Part shown: piece by piece, positions 58,055 through 64,000 of the stretch
How the letters are laid out: each line of letters opens with the position of its first letter
Numbering within the stretch: the first letter of the stretch is position 1
Assembly: GCA_910576535.1 (NCBI GenBank)
Contig: CAJTKK010000014.1
Coordinates: forward strand, 1,259 to 65,258
Direction of reading: 5' to 3'
Length of the DNA: 64,000 nt
From: an uncultured Lachnospiraceae bacterium
GTDB taxonomy: Bacteria > Bacillota > Clostridia > Lachnospirales > Lachnospiraceae
The notes under the pieces: generated by a model
Told to the model about the DNA's origin: nothing
Databases searched by the model: none
Seen by the model: only the letters and a program-made list of their open reading frames with translations
Translations under genes and position numbers: made by a program

Positions 58055-60718
58055 ATGGCGAAAGAATTGGCGAAAACATATGACCCAAAGGGGATGGAAG
58101 ACAGGCTGTACCAGAAATGGATGGAAAAAAAATATTTCCATGCAGAGGCGGACAGGAGCAGGAAACCGTTTACGATTGTGATTCCGCCTCCAAATATTAC
58201 GGGGCAGCTTCATATGGGACATGCCTTGGATAATACCATGCAGGATATTCTCATCCGTTTTAAAAGGATGCAGGGCTATAATGCCTTGTGGCAGCCAGGG
58301 ACGGATCATGCTTCTATAGCTACTGAAGTTAAGATTATTGAAAAGCTGAAAGAGGAAGGCGTAAGCAAAGAAGACTTAGGGAGGGAAGGCTTCCTTGAAA
58401 GGGCATGGGAATGGAAAAAAGAATACGGCGGAAGGATTACCGGACAGCTCAAAAAGATGGGTTCTTCCTGTGATTGGGACAGGGAACGTTTTACAATGGA
58501 TGAGGGCTGTAATCGGGCAGTGACGGAAGTGTTCTGCAAAATGCATGAAAAAGGATGGATTTACAAAGGCAGCAGGATCATCAACTGGTGTCCGGTATGC
58601 AATACTTCCATTTCCGATGCGGAAGTGGAATATGAAGAGCAGGCGGGTCATTTCTGGCATATCAAATATCCCCTGTTAGATGAGAACGGGCAACCAAGCA
58701 GCACGGAATTCCTGGAATTTGCGACCACCCGTCCGGAAACTATGCTGGGGGATGCAGCCGTTGCCGTAAACCCGGAGGATGAAAGATATCGACATCTTAT
58801 CGGCAGAAAGGTATGGCTTCCCTTTGTTGACCGGGAGATCCCGGTTGTAGCGGACTCTTATGTGGATATGGAGTTCGGTACCGGTGTGGTAAAGATTACC
58901 CCGGCTCATGACCCGAATGACTTTGAAGTAGGGAAGCGGCATCAATTGCCGGAAATTAATATTATGAATGATGACGCCACGATTAACGCAAACGGCGGGA
59001 AATTCCAAGGGATGGACCGTTATGAGGCAAGGGCGGCCATTGTGAAGGAACTGGAAAAAATGGGGCTTCTTGTAAAAATAGAGGATTATTCCCATAATGT
59101 AGGAACTCATGACCGGTGCAAGACAACAATTGAACCTTTCGTAAAAAAACAATGGTTTGTGAAAATGGATGAGCTAATCCGCCCTGCGGTAAAAGCAGTA
59201 AAGGATGGGGAAATCCGGCTGGTTCCGGAACGCATGGAAAAAACATATTTTAATTGGACGGACAATATCCGCGACTGGTGTATCAGCCGCCAGCTTTGGT
59301 GGGGACACAGGATCCCGGCTTATTACTGCAGTCAATGCGGGGAAATAACAGTGGCAAAAGAGATGCCTAAGACATGCGGCAAATGCGGCGGCGGGCATTT
59401 TACCCAAGACCCGGATACCCTGGATACCTGGTTTTCTTCCGCCCTCTGGCCTTTTTCCACATTAGGATGGCCGGAAAAAACGGAGGAACTGGACTATTTT
59501 TATCCTACGGATGTGCTGGTGACGGGATATGACATTATTTTCTTCTGGGTCATCCGCATGATTTTTTCAGGCTATGAGCAGATGGGGGAAAAACCCTTCC
59601 ATACGGTATTGTTTCATGGGCTGGTGAGAGATGCCCAAGGGAGGAAAATGAGCAAATCCCTCGGCAACGGCATAGACCCTCTTGAAGTGATTGACCAATA
59701 CGGCGCGGATGCGTTAAGGCTGACTTTAATGACAGGGAATGCGCCGGGCAACGATATGCGTTTTTCTTATGAAAAAGTGGAGGCAAGCAGGAACTTTGCC
59801 AATAAGGTATGGAATGCTTCCCGCTTCATTATGATGAATATGGAAGGGAAGGAAACGGGCGAAACGGCAAAAGAAAGTCTGGAGCCTGCGGACAGATGGA
59901 TTTTATCCAAATTAAACCGGCTGATCAAAGAAGTTACCGAGAATATGGAGCATTATGAGCTGGGCATTGCCGTACAGAAAGTGTATGATTTTATCTGGGA
60001 TGAGTTCTGCGACTGGTATATTGAGATGGTAAAACCAAGGCTTTATAATTCCGACGACAAGAACAGTCAGAATGGCGCGCTATGGACATTGAAAACAGTA
60101 TTAAGCCAGGCTTTAAAGCTGCTGCATCCTTATATGCCATTTATAACGGAAGAAATCTACTGTTCCCTCCAGCCGGAAGAGGAATCCGTTATGATTTCCC
60201 CGTGGCCCGAATACCGGGAAGAATGGGATTTTGAAAAGGAAGAAAAAGATATTGAGAGAATAAAAGAGGCGGTAAGGGGGATCCGTAATGTGCGGACGCA
60301 GATGAATGTTGCGCCAAGCCGTAAAGCAAAAGTATATGTAGTCAGCGAAAATGAAGGAATTCTTGCATCTTTTGAAGAAGGGAGGCTGTTCTTTGCATCT
60401 TTGGCTTATGCATCCGAAGTGGCTCTTCAAAAGAATAAACAAGGGATTGAAGACGATGCGGTTTCCGTAGTTATTCCGGGGGCGACTTTGTATATTCCGT
60501 TTGCGGAGCTGGTGGATATCGCCAAGGAAATTGGCCGTCTGGAAAAAGAAGAGGAGCGTTTGCAAGGGGAACTTGCAAGAGTGAACGGAATGTTGAGCAA
60601 TGAGAAATTTATTTCCAAAGCGCCGGAAGCGAAGATTGCCCAGGAGAAAGAAAAGCTGGAAAAATATACCCAGATGATGGAACAGGTACAGCTTCGTCTG
60701 AAACAGCTTAGAGGATAA
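58055..60718 (+). CDS. valS: Valyl-tRNA synthetase
   Basis: An 887-residue class Ia synthetase. HIGH-type motif PPPNITGQLHMGHAL, KMSKS motif GRKMSKSLGNG, editing domain between (FATTRPETMLGD, HDPNDFEVGKRH), zinc Cys pairs CSQCGE/CGKCGG, anticodon-binding domain, and a C-terminal coiled coil (RLEKEEERLQGELARVNGML). The length is normal. Controlled by the T-box leader; followed 4 bp later by folC. Confidence 0.97.
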   Translation: MAKELAKTYDPKGMEDRLYQKWMEKKYFHAEADRSRKPFTIVIPPPNITGQLHMGHALDNTMQDILIRFKRMQGYNALWQPGTDHASIATEVKIIEKLKEEGVSKEDLGREGFLERAWEWKKEYGGRITGQLKKMGSSCDWDRERFTMDEGCNRAVTEVFCKMHEKGWIYKGSRIINWCPVCNTSISDAEVEYEEQAGHFWHIKYPLLDENGQPSSTEFLEFATTRPETMLGDAAVAVNPEDERYRHLIGRKVWLPFVDREIPVVADSYVDMEFGTGVVKITPAHDPNDFEVGKRHQLPEINIMNDDATINANGGKFQGMDRYEARAAIVKELEKMGLLVKIEDYSHNVGTHDRCKTTIEPFVKKQWFVKMDELIRPAVKAVKDGEIRLVPERMEKTYFNWTDNIRDWCISRQLWWGHRIPAYYCSQCGEITVAKEMPKTCGKCGGGHFTQDPDTLDTWFSSALWPFSTLGWPEKTEELDYFYPTDVLVTGYDIIFFWVIRMIFSGYEQMGEKPFHTVLFHGLVRDAQGRKMSKSLGNGIDPLEVIDQYGADALRLTLMTGNAPGNDMRFSYEKVEASRNFANKVWNASRFIMMNMEGKETGETAKESLEPADRWILSKLNRLIKEVTENMEHYELGIAVQKVYDFIWDEFCDWYIEMVKPRLYNSDDKNSQNGALWTLKTVLSQALKLLHPYMPFITEEIYCSLQPEEESVMISPWPEYREEWDFEKEEKDIERIKEAVRGIRNVRTQMNVAPSRKAKVYVVSENEGILASFEEGRLFFASLAYASEVALQKNKQGIEDDAVSVVIPGATLYIPFAELVDIAKEIGRLEKEEERLQGELARVNGMLSNEKFISKAPEAKIAQEKEKLEKYTQMMEQVQLRLKQLRG

Positions 60719-60722
60719 GCGC

Positions 60723-62033
60723 ATGTGGGCAGATACGTATAAAGAAGCGGAGCGGTATATTCTGGAACTTCCGAAAGTTACGGCAAAAAACAGTTTAGAG
60801 GATACCCGGCTCTTTTTAAAGGCGCTGGGTTCCCCTGAAGAAGGAAAGAAAATAATCCATGTAGCAGGCACAAACGGAAAAGGATCCGTTTGTGCCTACT
60901 TGTGTTCCATTCTGAAAAAAGGGGGATACCGTACGGGGCTGTTTACTTCGCCTCATTTGGTTGAAATACGGGAGAGATTCCGGATAGACGGTATTCCGGT
61001 GACGGAGGAAAGGTTCTTATGGGGATTCCGGTACGTGATGGAACGGCTTGGGAAAATGCGGGAAGCATCCGGCAAACCGGAATATCACCCTACTTTTTTC
61101 GAGTTATTATTCCTGATGGGAATAGTAATATTCCGTGAAGAAAAAACTGATTTTTTGATTCTGGAGACGGGGATGGGAGGAAGGCTGGATGCCACGAATG
61201 CAGTGAAATCCCCGGTTTTGACGGTGATTACTTCCATCGGCCTTGACCATATGGAATATCTGGGACATACGGTAGAAGAAATTGCAGGGGAAAAGGCGGG
61301 GATTTTAAAACCGGGGGTTCCCGTCGTTTTCTGCGGCAAAAGAAAAAATGCGGCGGCGGTGATAGAAAAAAGGGCGCAAATGCTAGAAAACCGGGCTGTT
61401 GGAGTAAAAGAGGGGGATTTCTTTTATAGTAAATTAACAAATAAAAGCATTGATTTTTCCATGCATTCTCGGTATTATGGTTATATTAGGCTGAAATTGG
61501 CGACAGGGGCTATTTATCAGGCAGAAAATGCCGCGATAGCAGTCCGGTGCATGGAACAGATACCGGAGGGGCGGTATTTGACAGGCAGCCAGATAAGGGA
61601 AGGGCTTGAGGAAGCTTTTTGGGAAGGGAGAATGGAAGAGATCCTTCCCGGGGTATATGTGGACGGAGCCCATAATGAAGACGGTATCCGTGCATTTGTC
61701 CGTTCCGTGGAGGCTGATGGCTGTATGGGCAGCCGGTATTTGCTTTTTTCTGCCGTCAGCGATAAGGACTATAGGGGAATGATAGATATTCTAAAAAACA
61801 GCGGCCTGTTTCAGGAGGCTGCCGTTGCAGGGATTCATAATATAAGGGGAGTGGAACCGGAAATGCTAAAACAGCATTTTAACGGGATGAAGTGTGCTTT
61901 TGCGGCGGATGCGCAGCAGGCGCTGAATGACTTGCTGGCAAAGAAAAAGGAAGAGGATTTCATATATATTGCCGGTTCGCTTTATTTTGCAGGAGAGGTG
62001 AAGGCATTGGTAAGGAGGAAATCGGATGATTAA
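60723..62033 (+). CDS. folC: Folylpolyglutamate synthase
   Basis: A 436-residue Mur-ligase-like enzyme adding glutamates to folates. P-loop GTNGKGSVCAYLCSIL, HLVEIRERFRIDG, LETGMGGRLDATNA, SIGLDHMEYLGHTVEEIAGE, and DGAHNEDGIRAF. It starts 4 bp after valS, a common Firmicute arrangement, and overlaps the next small gene by 8 bp. Confidence 0.95.
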   Translation: MWADTYKEAERYILELPKVTAKNSLEDTRLFLKALGSPEEGKKIIHVAGTNGKGSVCAYLCSILKKGGYRTGLFTSPHLVEIRERFRIDGIPVTEERFLWGFRYVMERLGKMREASGKPEYHPTFFELLFLMGIVIFREEKTDFLILETGMGGRLDATNAVKSPVLTVITSIGLDHMEYLGHTVEEIAGEKAGILKPGVPVVFCGKRKNAAAVIEKRAQMLENRAVGVKEGDFFYSKLTNKSIDFSMHSRYYGYIRLKLATGAIYQAENAAIAVRCMEQIPEGRYLTGSQIREGLEEAFWEGRMEEILPGVYVDGAHNEDGIRAFVRSVEADGCMGSRYLLFSAVSDKDYRGMIDILKNSGLFQEAAVAGIHNIRGVEPEMLKQHFNGMKCAFAADAQQALNDLLAKKKEEDFIYIAGSLYFAGEVKALVRRKSDD

Positions 62034-62235
62034 TTTTGAAGAGGAATTGAAGAAATTCCATCCAAGTCTGGAAGTGGAAGACGCGGAGGAAGCGATTTAC
62101 AATCAGGATTTAACAGATATGGCGGATATATTGGTAGGGATGATCAAAGATATGGGGAACACTACATTTACCGAGCGGCCGGTGAGACAGGATGAGATTG
62201 CGGCCCGTGAGGAAAACAGTTCCTTTGAAGAATAG
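62026..62235 (+). CDS. Small acidic hypothetical protein
   Basis: A 69-residue acidic protein (MINFEEELKKFHPSLEVEDA ... TERPVRQDEIAAREENSSFE). No signal, membrane segment or motif. It overlaps folC by 8 bp and has GGAGGAAATCGG upstream of ATG 62026, so it is translated from the same message. Function unknown. Confidence 0.75.
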   Translation: MINFEEELKKFHPSLEVEDAEEAIYNQDLTDMADILVGMIKDMGNTTFTERPVRQDEIAAREENSSFEE

Positions 62236-62245
62236 AGGTGGCGGG

Positions 62246-63664
62246 ATGTTATGTTATAATTGTGGCTGCAGTCTGTCGGAGCATGATTTCTGTACGGCCT
62301 GTGGGGCGGATGTAAGCATATATAAGAAAATCATGCATCTTTCCAACCGTTTTTACAATGACGGGCTTGAAAAATCCCAGATCAGGGATCTGACCGGAGC
62401 AGTAAACAGCTTGCGGCAGAGCCTGAAACTGAATAAGAATAATATAAAAGCAAGGAATCTGTTGGGGCTGGTATATTTTGAAATGGGTGAAGTGGTGGCT
62501 GCGCTCAGCGAGTGGGTGATCAGCAAGAATCTCCGCCCCAAAAAGAATATTGCGGATATGTATATCAATATGATACAAACCAACCAGTCAAGGCTGGATT
62601 CCATTAACCAGACAATTAAAAAATATAACCAGGCTTTGGTTTACTGCCGTCAGGGCAGCCAGGATCTGGCGGTGATACAGTTAAAAAAGGTATTGTCGCT
62701 AAACCCGAAGTTTGTGCGGGCCCATCAGCTTCTGGCTTTGCTTTACATTGAAGCCGGGGAATGGGAAAAGGCGAGAAAAGAGCTGTATAAATGCGGCAGG
62801 ATTGATTCCAATAATACAACGACCAGACGTTATTTAAAAGAAGTGGAAAGGATGATAACCCCGGAAGAAGGGGCTGTTAAGGGAGCCGGGAGACGGAAAG
62901 GGGTTGCTCCTGACGTTATTAAATATCAGAGCGGCAATGAGACCATTATCCAGCCGGTGAATGCAAAGGAAAGAAAAGGGCTGTCTGTTTTTGTCAACAT
63001 GGGGATTGGCATTGCCATTGGCATTGCGGCGGCATGGTTTCTTATTCTTCCGGCGCGGATACAGATGGCGCAGGTTGCTATGGATGAAGAACTGCGCGTG
63101 ATCGGCAATCAGTCGGATGAAAAGACATTGACGATTAATGAACTGGAACAACAGGTGAAAACCCTGACAAATGAAAACAATGGGCTGGAAACGCAACTGG
63201 AAGGCTATGTAGGGACGGATGGCACGATACAGGCTTCGGATAAGCTGATTGTGGCAGCCAACGAATATCTTGCCAGCGAGGGGGATCCGCTTAGGGTATC
63301 GGAATATCTGGACGAAATTGATATGGAAGAGCTGGGGGATACTGCCTCGGAGGCTTTTATTACATTATATGATACTTTGGCTAACCTGATAGGGCCTGAA
63401 TTGGCAAAAACTGCTTATGATGAAGGATATCAGGCTTATAGGCAGGGAGATTATACATCTGCCCTCCCCAATCTGGCGAAAGCTTATCAATATGATGAAA
63501 CGAACGGGGACGCGCTTTTTTATTTGGCGAACTGCTACAAGGAAACGGATAATCTGGAAAAGGCAAGAGAAACTTATGCGCAAGTAATTGAATTGTTTCC
63601 TGGAACGTTAAAGGCAGTGAATTCTGAGACTTACCTGGCAGAATTGAATAACGGCGGGAACTGA
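62246..63664 (+). CDS. Zinc-ribbon TPR membrane protein
   Basis: A 472-residue protein starting with a zinc ribbon (CYNCGCSLSEHDFCTACGA), then tetratricopeptide repeats (SLRQSLKLNKNNIKARNLLG, VIQLKKVLSLNPKFVRAHQL), a basic linker, one membrane span (VNMGIGIAIGIAAAWFLILP) near residue 260, a coiled coil (TINELEQQVKTLTNENNGLE) and C-terminal TPRs (AYDEGYQAYRQGDYTSALPN, YLANCYKETDNLEKARETYA). It is probably a scaffold at the membrane. ATG 62246 follows GAGGTGG. Terminator follows. Confidence 0.8.
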   Translation: MLCYNCGCSLSEHDFCTACGADVSIYKKIMHLSNRFYNDGLEKSQIRDLTGAVNSLRQSLKLNKNNIKARNLLGLVYFEMGEVVAALSEWVISKNLRPKKNIADMYINMIQTNQSRLDSINQTIKKYNQALVYCRQGSQDLAVIQLKKVLSLNPKFVRAHQLLALLYIEAGEWEKARKELYKCGRIDSNNTTTRRYLKEVERMITPEEGAVKGAGRRKGVAPDVIKYQSGNETIIQPVNAKERKGLSVFVNMGIGIAIGIAAAWFLILPARIQMAQVAMDEELRVIGNQSDEKTLTINELEQQVKTLTNENNGLETQLEGYVGTDGTIQASDKLIVAANEYLASEGDPLRVSEYLDEIDMEELGDTASEAFITLYDTLANLIGPELAKTAYDEGYQAYRQGDYTSALPNLAKAYQYDETNGDALFYLANCYKETDNLEKARETYAQVIELFPGTLKAVNSETYLAELNNGGN

Positions 63665-63697
63665 AGCCAGGCGCTGACAAATAGGGCTGATACGAAA

Positions 63698-63727
63698 GAG
63701 GACATAAAGATTATGTCCTCTTTTTGT
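63698..63727 (+). terminator. Rho-independent terminator
   Basis: AGAGGACATAA, AGA, TTATGTCCTCT, then TTTTTG. Confidence 0.88.
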
Positions 63728-63873
63728 ATAGAAATGGAAAAAAGGGGCATACTATATTGACTTTTCCGGATAAGGCTTGATAAAAAGAAGTAATTGCAAA
63801 ATTCCAGGCTGTAAGAATATCCGGTAAATTTACGGGTTCTGCAATAGCTTATTGATAAAGAAAGGAGACGTGC

Positions 63874-64000
63874 ATGAGTGGGAATTTTAAAGTAATTGAT
63901 AATTATTTGATGGTGAGAATGCCAGAAGAGATCGACCATCATAAGTCGTCATACATAAGCGAAAATGCGGACAAGTTCATTGTGCGGGAGCAGATAAACC
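63874..64000 (+). CDS. STAS-domain anti-sigma factor antagonist, probable SpoIIAA (partial)
   Basis: Only the first 42 codons are in the window: MSGNFKVIDNYLMVRMPEEI then DHHKSSYISENADKFI. This matches the start of clostridial anti-sigma-F factor antagonists (SpoIIAA). RBS AAAGGAGACG before ATG 63874. The phosphorylatable Ser and the spoIIAB-sigF genes expected next lie beyond the right edge. Confidence 0.75.
   Translation, partial: MSGNFKVIDNYLMVRMPEEIDHHKSSYISENADKFIVREQIN

Overview
The window looks like a chromosomal segment of a spore-forming, anaerobic gut Firmicute of the Lachnospiraceae type. The reasons are strong AGGAGG-type ribosome binding sites, sigma-A promoters with 17-bp spacers, a T-box leader before valS, dipicolinate synthase genes, a SpoIIAA-like gene start at the right edge, a forespore-type promoter, rubrerythrin, PPi-type phosphofructokinase and glycyl-radical enzymes. 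The genus cannot be fixed from sequence alone.

Layout. 1-2.9 kb is a decayed accessory patch: C-terminal remnant of an amidoligase-like gene, the start of a gamma-glutamylcyclotransferase-like gene, a duplicated lipoprotein (one broken, one intact) and two inverted IS3-type transposase remnants. 2.9-14.4 kb is mostly housekeeping: sugar O-acetyltransferase, iron alcohol dehydrogenase, pyridoxal kinase, a TatD-linked radical SAM protein, rubrerythrin, cardiolipin synthase, a small Asn-rich probable spore protein, an RlmL-type methyltransferase, RdgB, a YfcE phosphoesterase and a six-tRNA cluster (Pro-Gly-Arg-His-Gln-Lys) holding a 50-bp tandem repeat. 14.5-16.7 kb carries a MATE exporter and a PHP phosphatase.

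17.0-30.2 kb is a bacterial microcompartment (BMC) locus. It encodes a B12-independent glycyl-radical 1,2-propanediol dehydratase and its activase, a EutS/PduU-like shell protein, EutP/PduV, L-fuculose-1-phosphate aldolase with a targeting tail, a HbpS/GlcG protein, PduP-like aldehyde dehydrogenase, a Zn-type alcohol dehydrogenase, four BMC-H proteins, PduL, EutN, PduS and a PduT-like BMC-T. 30.4-50.9 kb supplies regulation and upstream metabolism: a DeoR regulator, FucU mutarotase, a YesN/YesM two-component system with a membrane-anchored sugar-binding protein, two AraC regulators, a dehydrogenase/aldo-keto reductase pair, DUF4867, a ribose-type ABC transporter with two permeases, L-fucose isomerase and a RhaB-like kinase. 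Together: L-fucose import, mutarotation, isomerisation, phosphorylation, aldol cleavage to DHAP and L-lactaldehyde, reduction to 1,2-propanediol, then dehydration and dismutation to propanol and propionyl-phosphate in the compartment. No propionate kinase lies in the window.

50.9-64 kb is again housekeeping and sporulation: tRNA-Leu, a candidate small RNA, an SH3/SGNH lipoprotein, PPi-PFK, dipicolinate synthase A/B, asparagine synthase, T-box/valS, folC, a small protein, a zinc-ribbon TPR membrane protein and a truncated STAS gene.

The locus type is known (fucose/rhamnose GRE microcompartments). The most novel-looking signals are two pairs of repeated promoter/operator sequences that divide the fucose genes into two control groups, a possible switching leader RNA before the dehydratase, a Cys-rich linker in front of the aldolase targeting tail, a two-start BMC-H gene, a structured element before eutP, a sigma-G-like promoter driving an Asn-rich peptide, and a three-hairpin small RNA candidate.
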